DNA of 64,000 bases from Halodurantibacterium daqingensis. GTDB taxonomy: Bacteria > Pseudomonadota > Alphaproteobacteria > Rhodobacterales > Rhodobacteraceae. The position numbers and the translations under genes are program-made. Positions 8,512 to 17,234 of the stretch are shown here, one piece after another (positions within the stretch are counted from its first letter, which is position 1; each line of letters starts with the position of its first letter). The stretch lies in assembly GCF_042666235.1 (NCBI RefSeq), contig NZ_JBHTFQ010000013.1, positions 1-64,000 of the forward strand. The letters are read 5' to 3'. Below the pieces are notes generated by a model. The model did no database searches, was not told the DNA's origin, and saw only the letters and a list, made by a program, of their open reading frames with translations.

Positions 8512-9387
8512 TCAGGATTGCGGTTGGGATTGGGCGTCAGCCGCCGGATCGGCGGGTGGCGGGGTGTAGGTCAGGCGCTTGGGCGCTGGCGCGACGGGGG
8601 CGCGGATCTTCGTCATCAGGCGGCCGAGATGAGGCTCCTCGACCTGATCCAGCCGACCGGAGCGGTCCTTGGCCGGAAAGCCCCAGGGGTTGATCGTCTG
8701 GCAGACGAAGGCGCGATACGGACCACCATCGGCCTTCAGCTCCGCCATGGTGATCACCTCGTCGACGATCCCCGGCAGCTCCAACCCGGTCTTCGAGCCG
8801 TCGATCTGCGGCTGGAACACCTTGCGATTGAAGTCGTCGAGCTTCTCGTCGAGGATCCCGACGAACCAGACGTTCTTCGTTCGCGTGTGCTGGAGATGGG
8901 TGAGCCAGGCGATCATCTCGCGGCCGTGCAGCCCGTAGGCCCCGCGCACATCCGGCTTGCCGGTCTTCTCCGACAGCGCCTCGGGCTGTCCCTTGCACCA
9001 GCCGAAGCACAGCCGCCCCGCTACGGTGATCGAGTCCACGAAGATCGTGTCGTAGCGGTCGAGCGCGGCCGGATCGCCGAAGCGGTCGCAGACCGCCCTG
9101 TAGTGCGCCGGACTGTAGGGCTGCTCGTCGCGCAGCGCCGGGTTGGGCCCGCCGATGAACACCGCGAAATCCCGGCATTCCGTCCAGGTCCGCGGCCGGA
9201 TGCAGTCGCCCGCCCAGCCCTCGATGGCGAGATCGCCCGCCTCGAGATCCATGAACAGCGTGCGTTCGGGATCGAGCGTCCAGAGGAGCGACGTTTTGCC
9301 AATTCCGCTGACCCCGAAGATACAGCCCTTGATACCTCGGGGCTCTGCAAGTCGTTGATCAGCCGATATGATTGGAAGTCCGGACAT
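8512..9387 (-). CDS. Phage AAA ATPase (RecA/Sak4-like)
   Basis: The product is about 291 residues. Walker A is GVSGIGKTS near residue 25 and a Walker B-like strand (DTIFVDSI) lies near residue 115. A start at 9387 is preferred over upstream in-frame codons because GGAGGT lies 6-7 bases before it. This type of phage ATPase includes Sak4-like single-strand annealing or recombination factors, but I cannot assign the subfamily firmly. The C-terminus is a proline- and alanine-rich tail. The upstream HNH gene overlaps its first 29 bases, an unusual arrangement. Confidence 0.75.
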   Translation of the reverse strand: MSGLPIISADQRLAEPRGIKGCIFGVSGIGKTSLLWTLDPERTLFMDLEAGDLAIEGWAGDCIRPRTWTECRDFAVFIGGPNPALRDEQPYSPAHYRAVCDRFGDPAALDRYDTIFVDSITVAGRLCFGWCKGQPEALSEKTGKPDVRGAYGLHGREMIAWLTHLQHTRTKNVWFVGILDEKLDDFNRKVFQPQIDGSKTGLELPGIVDEVITMAELKADGGPYRAFVCQTINPWGFPAKDRSGRLDQVEEPHLGRLMTKIRAPVAPAPKRLTYTPPPADPAADAQSQPQS

Positions 9388-9877
9388 CCACATACCTCCA
9401 TGTTTTTCTGTTGAGAGCCGAGCAAATCGTCGGACGGCTGACGCCGAGTTCATGCGCAATGCGGTAGGTGGAGGCGCCGTTCTCCCGGTGTCGGAAGGCG
9501 CGTCTGACCAAGTGTTCGTTCAGCTTGGCACTCGGATTGCCGGTGCCCAACAAGACTGGCGGCGTGGATCCCCGCTGCTTGCCGATCATGTCCGCCAGGT
9601 TGTCCTGCTGGGTGCCAACGAAGAGATGATCGGGATTGACGCAGGCCGGGTTGTCACAGCGGTGGCAGATCACCTGTTCAGGGTTCAGCTGCACTGCGTT
9701 GAAAATTTCGAACGACAGCCTGTGTGCCTTGATGTTCCCTTCGCCGCGCCGGCCCCGGCCGATCACGCCATAGCCGTGCTCATTTCTGGCGCCCGTCCAT
9801 TCCCAGCAGCCACAATCACAGAAATGGACATGACGGATGAAACGCAGGCCGATTGGTGTCTTGCCTGCGTCATTCAT
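9359..9877 (-). CDS. HNH homing endonuclease with C-terminal HTH
   Basis: The 172-residue product has the HNH_3-type core: a CGCWEWTGA entry segment, KAHRLSFEIFN, and CHRCDNPACVNPDHLFVGTQQDN containing the catalytic histidines, asparagine and zinc cysteines. A C-terminal helix-turn-helix (STYRIAHELGVSRPTICSALN) would give DNA specificity. This is the layout of free-standing phage homing nucleases. The start overlaps the preceding stop (ATGA) and the 3' end runs 29 bases into the ATPase gene, so it is wedged into the operon without a spacer. Confidence 0.88.
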   Translation of the reverse strand: MNDAGKTPIGLRFIRHVHFCDCGCWEWTGARNEHGYGVIGRGRRGEGNIKAHRLSFEIFNAVQLNPEQVICHRCDNPACVNPDHLFVGTQQDNLADMIGKQRGSTPPVLLGTGNPSAKLNEHLVRRAFRHRENGASTYRIAHELGVSRPTICSALNRKTWRYVDVRTSNHIG

Positions 9878-10407
9878 TGATCGCCCCCTTGCGGGACGAT
9901 CTCGATCTTCAGCGTGCCGGGCCGGACGGTGCGCGCGGGCTCGAAACCGGCGCGGATGGCATCGGGCCAGGCGGCGTATTTGCGCTCGGGCACCTTGAAC
10001 GCGATGTCGACATACTGCGCAGGATCGTCCCCGGCGGCGCGGATGCGCTCGACCATGGCGGCGAGGCGATCCTGATCCCAGTCGACCCGTTTCGGTAGAT
10101 CGGCGACCACGGTGAAATCGCCATCAATGAGTCGGATCGTGCCGGTATCCTTGCCCGCAGCCTGCCGTTCCTCGGCGGCGCGGGTGGCGTAGCGGACCGT
10201 CAGCGCGCCATCGAGGCGGGCCTTCGCGGCCTTGTCGCGCTTGATGCGTTCATCGACGTCGCGCTGCAGGATGGCCAGCAACTCGACGGGCAGCTGGGCG
10301 ATATCCTGCAGGCCGAGGCTTGGCAGATCATCGACGGTGGGGGTGTTCGCGGGGAACGGCATGTAAGGGTCTCCATGATCGGCAAAAAGGGATTGGAAGG
10401 CGGTCAT
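9874..10407 (-). CDS. Conserved phage protein, unknown function
   Basis: The product is about 177 residues. Its middle (residues 48-70) is a charged helical segment (RDVDERIKRDKAAKARL) of coiled-coil character, followed by a region with LIDGDFTVVADLPKRVDWDQ. No family is recognised with confidence. The start is either ATG at 10407 (TGATG overlap with the upstream stop) or the adjacent GTG at 10410. It sits between a small unknown gene and the HNH gene in the early operon. Confidence 0.6.
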   Translation of the reverse strand: MTAFQSLFADHGDPYMPFPANTPTVDDLPSLGLQDIAQLPVELLAILQRDVDERIKRDKAAKARLDGALTVRYATRAAEERQAAGKDTGTIRLIDGDFTVVADLPKRVDWDQDRLAAMVERIRAAGDDPAQYVDIAFKVPERKYAAWPDAIRAGFEPARTVRPGTLKIEIVPQGGDQ

Positions 10408-10796
10408 CACGCGGCAGCCCGCCCACTCGGACCGGTGGCGTGGTTGGGCTGCCCCTGCTCGGCGAGCAGAAGCGCAGACAGCGAAACTTCTGCGGTCTTC
10501 GGTTTAGGGCGGGCGACGGCGATGTAGGCGAACTGGTCGGGGCCCATGCGCTCCTGCACCAGGTGCACGAGGCCCCGTTCGGCGGCCCAGAGAGCGCGCG
10601 ACCCGAGCCGGGCCAGTTCCGCACGCTGCTGATCCGGCAGCCGGGTGAACATCGGGAAGATGTCGAGAACCAGAAAGCCGCGATGGTATTCGAGCCGGTC
10701 GCCCGGCACGGCCTGCGCCACCCAGGCGCAGAACTCGATCTCGGTGAGCGGTCGGCGGGCGCGGACCGTGATGAAGGGGGTGGTGCCCATGAACAT
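10407..10796 (-). CDS. Conserved phage protein, unknown function
   Basis: The 129-residue product shows a mixed alpha/beta N-terminal two thirds (PLTEIEFCAWVAQAVPGDRLEYHRGFLVLDIF) and a disordered C-terminus. No family is recognised. A GAGGAG ribosome-binding site lies 4-5 bases before the ATG. Its end overlaps the next gene. It follows the sigma-factor gene directly in the early operon. Confidence 0.6.
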   Translation of the reverse strand: MFMGTTPFITVRARRPLTEIEFCAWVAQAVPGDRLEYHRGFLVLDIFPMFTRLPDQQRAELARLGSRALWAAERGLVHLVQERMGPDQFAYIAVARPKPKTAEVSLSALLLAEQGQPNHATGPSGRAAA

Positions 10797-10818
10797 GATC
10801 TCCTCCTTTCGCCTCTAC

Positions 10819-11412
10819 TCAGGCCGCCGCGAGATCGTCCCAGGCGGGACCGAGACCGTGGGCGGTGAGCACGTGGCGGAGATCGGCGAGACGGCGGTAG
10901 AGTGCGGACCGGCTGCCGAAACCCTCGGCCGCCAGCGCGGTGACCGGGCGATGCGCCAGCGCCGCGCAGAACCGGCGATCCTCGGCCGGCAGGCGCGCGA
11001 GCGCAGCCTGCAGGGCGTTGTGAAGCTCGATGACAGCGGCGGCGCAGCAGGTCTGGCCGTGCCAAGCAGCAAGCCCGTCGTCCTCGGTCAGCGTGTCGCC
11101 GACCGGGTCTCGTGTTCCGGCCAGCGGAACCTCGAGCGAGAGCAGCGACCCACCCTGCGCACGGCGCCGGCGGTGATGGCGCATCGCGATCCGCGAGGAC
11201 TGGTTGCGCAGCACGATGTTGGCAAATGCGCCGATGCTGCCGCGCGAGGGATCGTAGGCGGGCAAGCGGCGCAGCAGATCGACCAGGAGATCCTGGCCCA
11301 GATCCTCGCGCTCGCAAAGCGGCAGGCTTAGCTTGCGCCGAAGCCGTTGCGCCGCCGCATCGGATTCGCGGATGATGGTTTCAATGTCGTCGGGTGAGAG
11401 TTCGATCTGCAT
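10819..11412 (-). CDS. Phage-encoded sigma-70 family factor
   Basis: The 197-residue product has the two-domain layout of small sigma factors. A region 2-like segment (EREDLGQDLLVDLLRRLPAYDPSRGSI then AFANIVLRNQ) precedes a basic patch (RHHRRRR). A region 4-like helix-turn-helix (LPAEDRRFCAALAHRPVTALA then SRSALYRRLADLR) ends the protein. Sigma factors direct RNA polymerase to specific promoters. As first gene of the early operon it could switch on later phage genes, which is inference. The degree of divergence from ECF factors makes DNA binding likely but partner promoters unknown. Confidence 0.75.
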   Translation of the reverse strand: MQIELSPDDIETIIRESDAAAQRLRRKLSLPLCEREDLGQDLLVDLLRRLPAYDPSRGSIGAFANIVLRNQSSRIAMRHHRRRRAQGGSLLSLEVPLAGTRDPVGDTLTEDDGLAAWHGQTCCAAAVIELHNALQAALARLPAEDRRFCAALAHRPVTALAAEGFGSRSALYRRLADLRHVLTAHGLGPAWDDLAAA

Positions 11413-11736
11413 CGCTGTGCGCCTTGGTCATCGTTTCTGATGAACCCAAGGTGCCGAATACGGTCGGTGTGCAGGTGGGAACGGGGTGGGAATAAGGTGG
11501 GGGGTTGGTGGGTCGCGCTACTTCCGGTAGCCGGGTGAGAATAGAAGGGCCGACGCGGACCGCTTTGCGGTGACCAAGAGCCAGAACGCGCATGGACAAC
11601 GCGCTCATTACATTTTGCGTCGATGGTGGATCACCGCGGTGAATACTGTTCTTCGACCGCGTGAAGCTGATTGCGCGACTTGAGAGTGCAGGGATAAGTT
11701 CCATGAACATCTATAGCGACGGAGGCGTGCTCGACG
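11413..11736. promoter_or_regulatory. Divergent intergenic region with 12-base palindrome
   Basis: This 324-base gap separates the leftward early operon from the rightward HNH gene and must hold promoters for both. A perfect palindrome TCACCGCGGTGA lies at 11631-11642 and could be an operator. A GGAGG ribosome-binding site at 11721-11725 serves the HNH gene. I found no convincing -35/-10 pair on either strand, which would fit use of the phage sigma factor or weak GC-rich promoters. Confidence 0.45.
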
Positions 11737-12426
11737 ATGGCCGACCTAATTTTTGACCGGAAGCACGCCATGGAAGCGATTCGCTTGGCAAAAACCAACG
11801 GGCAGGAATGGCTATATGAAAGCTATCCCAAGCCAAACGGGCAGAAGCGCCGGTCGAGCACGGGTTTTCTGATGCACGAAGGCGCGGCCTATCCGGTGAA
11901 ACCGCTAGGGCGTCTAGCAAACGAGATTGCCGGCAACCCTATGACCGACAATCCCATCACGAATGTTTTCAGGAAATACTTCGAGAAATTGGGGTTTCAG
12001 TTGATCGACAGCCCGGAGGACGAGGCGGAAAGCGCGACTGAGCGCCAACGCCGCCTCGCCGAAGTTTGGGAGCGCCCGGGCCAAGCCCGGTTTCGCCGCG
12101 CCGTCTTTGAGATGTTCGGCGCGCGCTGTCTCGTGACCGGATGCGAGACACTGATGGCCTTGGAAGCCGCACACGTTCTGCCTGTGTTCAGCGGCGGCGG
12201 TGATGAAGGATGGAACGGTATCCCTCTTCGCGCCGACTTACACAGGCTCTTCGACGCTGGCGCCATCATGATCGAGCCTACCTCGTGGAAACTCTTGGTG
12301 GCTGATGCCGTGCGTGAGGAATACGGCCAGTATCACGGTCTGGACCTCAAGCCGGTCATCGCCGAGATCGACGGAGCAGCAGACCTGGCGGCGGCATTGC
12401 GGAAACGAATGGCCATGATTGGCTAA
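11737..12426 (+). CDS. HNH endonuclease (HNH_2 type), possible defence or moron gene
   Basis: The 229-residue product has an N-terminal domain of unknown type (residues 1-95) and a C-terminal HNH_2 domain: FRRAVFEMFGARCLVTG, then ALEAAHVLPV and WNGIPLRADLHRLFDAGAI, supplying the metal-binding histidines. Proteins of this build are often annotated as restriction-like HNH nucleases. It is transcribed opposite to the phage early operon and convergent with the two-gene unknown locus at 12506-14657. This isolation suggests a cargo gene, not a replication gene. Confidence 0.8.
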   Translation: MADLIFDRKHAMEAIRLAKTNGQEWLYESYPKPNGQKRRSSTGFLMHEGAAYPVKPLGRLANEIAGNPMTDNPITNVFRKYFEKLGFQLIDSPEDEAESATERQRRLAEVWERPGQARFRRAVFEMFGARCLVTGCETLMALEAAHVLPVFSGGGDEGWNGIPLRADLHRLFDAGAIMIEPTSWKLLVADAVREEYGQYHGLDLKPVIAEIDGAADLAAALRKRMAMIG

Positions 12427-12505
12427 ATGCGAGCGGGACCGATCCGGCTCCAGCTGACGAAAGCGGACGCAAGGAAGGAAGCGCGAGACACTGCTGGTTA
12501 CCTCT

Positions 12506-13456
12506 TCAGCCGTCGACCAAGATCTCGGATGCGTTGACGCCCAGCCTGTAACCCCGGTTGCGCACGGTCGCGATCAAGGCCTTGCTCTCTGCATCGGTGA
12601 ACCCGGCAGCCTTGAACGCGTCGCGCAACTCGCGGATCAAATCCTTGGCCTCGCGCGCTGTCGTGCCTTCGACATGGGATCCGGAGGCGACCTGATCGCG
12701 CGACAGCGCCTTCTCGAGCAGGCGTTCGAACACGGGGAAAATCTGACGCGAAAGAATGACGGAGCGACCGTTCCATTGAACCTCGGCCGTCGCCTTCCGA
12801 ACACGAAGCGCGGGCGCCAGCGGGACCGGCGCCAGAGCCGCGATGTCGATCGCGGCGCCGAGGCCGTTTGTGGCAGGCGTCAGCACCTTGAGGATTTCGA
12901 TGAGATGAAAGCCCGCATCCTGGTGTCGCCGGGCAATCTCCGCTGGCAACTGCGGCGCGAGGATCGTGACGTCCGAGCCCTGCGCCGCCTGGCGCAACGA
13001 TGCGATGATGCCGTCGCCGGTCAAGGCTGCAGGCTCCAGCGCAAGAAACGCCGCCCGACCGGATGGCGTATCGCCCAGCCGCCAGACATTCTCCGCGGCG
13101 CGTTTCGGGGCTGCAGCGAACCCTGCCGCGGCGCCAATCACGGATGCCAGCGCCTCACCACCAATGCGGAACACGCGCAAATCGTCCTCAGTGAGATCGA
13201 TGTCCTGTCGGCGGTCGAGCGGGCACTCGGCCCGAAATGCATCGCCGGCTTTCCGGATCGGCCGACCGGGGAGTCCGCACTCGCAGGCATCGCAGACGTC
13301 CCAATCGGCAAGCGGCGCTTGTTCGACGAGGACACGTTTCGCCAGCAGCCGGTCGAAGACCGGACCGAAGAACGGCGCGGCAGCCTCGCCGGGCAGGATT
13401 GCGTCGCCGCCAGCCTCACCCAGCCGCGTCAACAAGCTCAAAATCGTCTCGGTCAT
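12506..13456 (-). CDS. Unknown protein with Cys-rich segment and winged-helix-like C-terminus
   Basis: The 316-residue product begins with a helical segment, then a Cys cluster (CDACECG near residue 54, plus a later Cys) that may bind zinc. A middle region has no family I recognise. The last 80 residues resemble an OmpR/PhoB-type winged helix (LIRELRDAFKAAGF, then LIATVRNRGYRLGVN). It is the second gene of a two-gene operon: its ATG lies 41 bases inside the upstream gene. A regulatory or DNA-targeting role is inferred. Confidence 0.6.
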   Translation of the reverse strand: MTETILSLLTRLGEAGGDAILPGEAAAPFFGPVFDRLLAKRVLVEQAPLADWDVCDACECGLPGRPIRKAGDAFRAECPLDRRQDIDLTEDDLRVFRIGGEALASVIGAAAGFAAAPKRAAENVWRLGDTPSGRAAFLALEPAALTGDGIIASLRQAAQGSDVTILAPQLPAEIARRHQDAGFHLIEILKVLTPATNGLGAAIDIAALAPVPLAPALRVRKATAEVQWNGRSVILSRQIFPVFERLLEKALSRDQVASGSHVEGTTAREAKDLIRELRDAFKAAGFTDAESKALIATVRNRGYRLGVNASEILVDG

Positions 13457-14657
13457 TCATCAGCCCGTTCCGTTCGATCAGCTTCATCACCCGCGCCTCG
13501 TGCTGGGTGCGGCGGAACTGCACGACGCCCGGGGGCCGCAGCTTGACCGTGACCTGCGGCTGGCGCTTGCCGTCGCCCTTGAACAGGATCCGGAACACGA
13601 GCTCGCCCAGCCGCCAGGCACCGCCGAACGAGACCGGTGTGCTGCCGAAATGCTGGAGCGCGTCACCGCCGAGATCCCGCGACCTCAGCGTGCGCACCAC
13701 GCGGGGATACCCCTTCTTGCCGGGCGCCATCAGGTCGGCCGCCGCCTCGATGATCAGCACCTTGTCGATCAGCGGGTCGTAGGCGGCATCGAAGACGAAG
13801 CCCGGTCCGGCCAGTTCGACCGGGCGCAGGGTATAGAGGTCCTGCGCATCATCGCCGTCGAAGAAACCGGGCCTGTCCAGAATGATCGAGGCGAAGAGTT
13901 CCGCGATCTCGGGCTGATGCGCCCTCCGGATGCGGGCCAGCCGCAGCATGCCGGTGTTCTCGGAGTAGCGCAGCACGGCGTGGGAAATCTGGCGCACGCT
14001 GATGACCCGTTCGACCTGGCCCTCGACGACCGGCATGGTCGAGACCAAGGAGCCGTGGCTGACCACGAGGTTGATCTCGTCATCGTCGTCGTAGTCGCCT
14101 ACCCGGCAGTAATCCCCGAGAAATGCGTCACGGAAGAGCGCGGCGACGGCCGCCCGAAACGCCTCGACCTTCTCCTCTGTCAGATCGATCGCAACGCCCC
14201 GTTCCCGTCCCGCGTATTCATGCAGACGATCAGCGGTGAGCATCGCCATGTGGTCAGCGGCCGCGTCGAACAGGTCCGGATGCTCCAGAAACACCCGGAC
14301 GGCGATGTGCTTGGGATCATGCGCCTTGTTCGGCGTATCCTCGTCGCCGGTCTTCATGTCGGGGAACAGATCGATGCCCTGACGGACGGCCTGCGCCTGG
14401 ATGATCTCGAGGCCGCGGGCATCGCCCAGTTCCGCGATGCGGTGCAGATCGCCGCGCAGCCCTTCGGGATAGCTTTCCTCGGCACCAGTCAGCAGCTTCT
14501 CCAGCGCCTCGCGGGCGGCATCCTCCTCCTGGTCCAGCAGATCGACGGAGAAGCCCTTGTATTTGCCCTCGTGCCGCGCCAGCAGCGGCTTCATCAGGGC
14601 GAGGTCGATGGTCTTGATGAAGCGGGGGTTCACGAACTTTTTCAAATTGCCGGCCAC
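13416..14657 (-). CDS. Unknown 413-residue protein, partner of the winged-helix protein
   Basis: No domain is recognised in this product. It is mostly helical with an acidic stretch (GDYDDDDEINLVV) in the middle and a basic C-terminal third (RILFKGDGKRQPQVTVKLRPPGVVQFRRTQHEARVMKLIE). A GTG start at 14657 is preferred because AGGAAAGGGG lies about 9 bases upstream; a TTG start at 14678 is possible. It is the first gene of a two-gene leftward operon beside the recombinase module. No membrane segment is visible. It is a candidate for an unrecognised defence or phage-control function. Confidence 0.6.
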   Translation of the reverse strand: MAGNLKKFVNPRFIKTIDLALMKPLLARHEGKYKGFSVDLLDQEEDAAREALEKLLTGAEESYPEGLRGDLHRIAELGDARGLEIIQAQAVRQGIDLFPDMKTGDEDTPNKAHDPKHIAVRVFLEHPDLFDAAADHMAMLTADRLHEYAGRERGVAIDLTEEKVEAFRAAVAALFRDAFLGDYCRVGDYDDDDEINLVVSHGSLVSTMPVVEGQVERVISVRQISHAVLRYSENTGMLRLARIRRAHQPEIAELFASIILDRPGFFDGDDAQDLYTLRPVELAGPGFVFDAAYDPLIDKVLIIEAAADLMAPGKKGYPRVVRTLRSRDLGGDALQHFGSTPVSFGGAWRLGELVFRILFKGDGKRQPQVTVKLRPPGVVQFRRTQHEARVMKLIERNGLMNDRDDFELVDAAG

Positions 14658-14794
14658 GACGAATCCCCTTTCCTGCAAAACCAGTGTTCTTGATACGTTC
14701 CTTCGCGTGATTCATCAACCTGCGCGGGATCGGCTGGGACGGTTTCCGATAGTGACGAGTAGAGGCCGGAGGAGACGACCGCTCCGAGGCCCGC

Positions 14795-14994
14795 ATGAAA
14801 CGCCCTAACCCGCTCCCCCCCGACCAGATGACGCCCGCCGAGCGCCGCGCCGAGTTGTGCGGCCTGCTGGCGCTCGGGCTGGTTCGGTTGAAGCTGCGCG
14901 AGCGTGGCGAAGCTTCTGACGACACTGGAGAAATTCGCCTACACTCTCCGGCTGACCGATGCCGTCATGCAACTCCAACTCACCGGAGAACCGC

Positions 14995-14998
<4 letters not shown>
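14795..14998 (+). CDS. Small protein of the recombinase operon
   Basis: The 67-residue product has a conserved-looking N-terminal part (LPPDQMTPAERRAELCGLLALGLVRL) with a short amphipathic helix and a basic C-terminus. It overlaps the DUF2924 gene by ATGA, making it the first of four tightly coupled rightward genes ending at 17152. From memory, similar small genes precede DUF2924 and large serine recombinase genes in alphaproteobacteria. Function is unknown. Confidence 0.6.
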
Positions 14999-15443
<445 letters not shown>

Positions 15444-15447
<4 letters not shown>

Positions 15448-16769
15448 CAAAGGCCCCTGCGAAATCAGGAATGATCCGGAAGCAGCGCTGCGCGATCTAC
15501 ACGCGCAAGTCCTCCGAAGAAGGACTCGAGCAGGAATTCAACAGCCTCCACGCCCAGCGCGAGGCCTGCGAGGCGTTCATCGCCAGTCAGCGCTCCGAGG
15601 GCTGGGTGCTGGTGCGTGATCAGTATGACGATGGCGGCATCTCGGGCGGAACGCTGGAACGCCCCGGCCTGAAGCGGCTGCTGGCCGACATCGAGGATGG
15701 GCTGGTCGACGTTGTGGTCGTCTACAAGATTGATCGCCTGTCGCGCTCGCTCGCCGATTTCGCCAAGCTGGTCGAGGTGTTCGACCGCAACGGCGTGACC
15801 TTCGTCTCGGTGACGCAGAGCTTCAACACGACCACGTCCATGGGGCGGCTGACGCTGAACATCCTCCTGTCCTTCGCCCAGTTCGAACGCGAGGTCACGG
15901 CCGAGCGCATCCGCGACAAGGTCGCCGCGAGCCGCAAGAAGGGGATGTGGATGGGTGGCGTGCCGCCCTACGGCTATCGGGTCGAAAACAGGAAGCTCGT
16001 CGTCGACGAGGAACACGCCGAGCATGTGCGCTGGATGTTCGCCCGCTTCCTCGAGATCGGCTCGGGCACGGAACTGGCCCGCGAGGTGGCGAAGCGCGGC
16101 ATCCGCACGCCCCGCGGCAACCTGATCGACAAGAAGTACCTCTACCGGATGCTGAACAACCGCGCCTATATCGGCGAAGCGGTGCACAAGAGCGAGAGCT
16201 ACCCCGGCGAGCACGACGCCATCATCGATCGCGAGACGTGGGAGCGCGTCCATGCGATCTTGCAGGAGAGTCCCCGGAAGCGCGCCGCCCGCACCCGCGC
16301 CGAGACGCCCGCGCTGCTGAAGGGCCTGTTGTTCGGACCCGACGGCGCGGCGTTCTCGCCGACCCATACGCGTAAGGGCGGCCGGCTGTACCGCTACTAC
16401 GTCAGCCAGACGGTGCTGAAGCACGGCGCCGGATCATGCCCGGTCGGCCGCGTGCCCGCGGGCGAGATCGAGGCCGCGGTCATCGACCAGCTTCGCGCCG
16501 TGTTCCGCCAGCCGGAGATCGTCGCAGGAACTTGGAAGGCGGCGCGCGCCCATGCCGACGACATCACCGAGGCCGACGCCCGTGCGGCCCTGCAACAACT
16601 CGACCCGCTATGGGACGAACTTTTCCCCGCCGAACATGCCCGCATCGTCGCGCTGCTGGTCGAGCGTGTGGACATCGGCACGAACGGGTTCAACGTGCGC
16701 CTCCGCGTCGACGGCCTCGGCGGCCTCGCACGCGAGATGCTGGCCGGCGGTATCGGAGAAGCTGCGTGA
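15444..16769 (+). CDS. Large serine recombinase (phage integrase type)
   Basis: The 441-residue product has an N-terminal resolvase catalytic domain: the nucleophile lies in YTRKSSEEG (Ser23 by alignment with YxRxS), and the arginine motif is YKIDRLSRS. The recombinase domain follows (KGMWMGGVPPYGYRVENRKLVV then a helical DNA-binding part). No C-terminal coiled coil or clear zinc-ribbon cysteines were found beyond a single CPVG. Such enzymes integrate and excise phages at attP/attB without host factors. It is the only integrase-type gene in the window and marks the right end of prophage A. Confidence 0.9.
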
Positions 16770-17152
16770 CTCGCGCGACGCCGACTCCCGAGACCGTGAC
16801 GCTCCATGTACCGTTCCGGGTCGTGAAGCGCGGCGGGCGGAAGGAGATGCAGATCCCCGAGGGCGCGACGCAACCGCGGCGGGCAGACAGCACCCTCGTC
16901 AAGGCGCTGGCCCGCGCGTTCCGGTGGAAACGGATGCTCGAGTCGGGCGAGTTCGTCACAATCGCCGAACTGGCGGGGCGCGAGGGGATCGCGCCCTCCT
17001 ACATGACCCGCGTCCTGCGCCTGACACTGCTCGCCCCCGACATCGTCGACGCGATCTTGGACGGGAAGCAAGGGCCGGAGGTGACGCTCGCACAGGTGCT
17101 GGAGCCGTTCCCGCTCACATGGCAGCATCAGACACTGCATTTTTCTCTGTAG
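16766..17152 (+). CDS. HTH protein coupled to the recombinase
   Basis: The 128-residue product begins at a GTG overlapping the recombinase stop (GTGA). Its centre holds a helix-turn-helix (FVTIAELAGREGIAPSYMTRVLRL) of the ParB/KorB-like class, preceded by a short beta segment. From memory, such proteins follow large serine recombinases in alphaproteobacterial mobile elements. It could be a regulator or a recombination directionality factor, neither proven by the sequence. Confidence 0.7.
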   Translation: MTRATPTPETVTLHVPFRVVKRGGRKEMQIPEGATQPRRADSTLVKALARAFRWKRMLESGEFVTIAELAGREGIAPSYMTRVLRLTLLAPDIVDAILDGKQGPEVTLAQVLEPFPLTWQHQTLHFSL

Positions 17153-17175
17153 AGTAAAAACTGCAGATCGAAGGA

Positions 17176-17226
17176 TTGACTCGAGAGCTGAGCTCGCCTA
17201 GATCTCTGTAAATCGTCTTACAGAGG
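17176..17226 (+). promoter_or_regulatory. Promoter and RBS-masking hairpin of the restriction operon
   Basis: A -35 like TTGACT (17176-17181) and a weak -10 like TAGATC (17199-17204) are spaced 17 bases apart. An inverted repeat CTCTGTAA (17204-17211) and TTACAGAG (17218-17225) with a 6-base loop follows. Its right arm covers part of the AGAGGA ribosome-binding site of the first gene (ATG at 17235). It could be an operator or an RNA switch limiting translation. Confidence 0.5.
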
Positions 17227-17234
17227 ATTCTTTC

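Noticed and set aside
11381..11920. Leftward ORFs in the divergent region before and over the HNH gene
   Set aside because: They overlap the HNH coding start, have no start signals and look non-protein-like.
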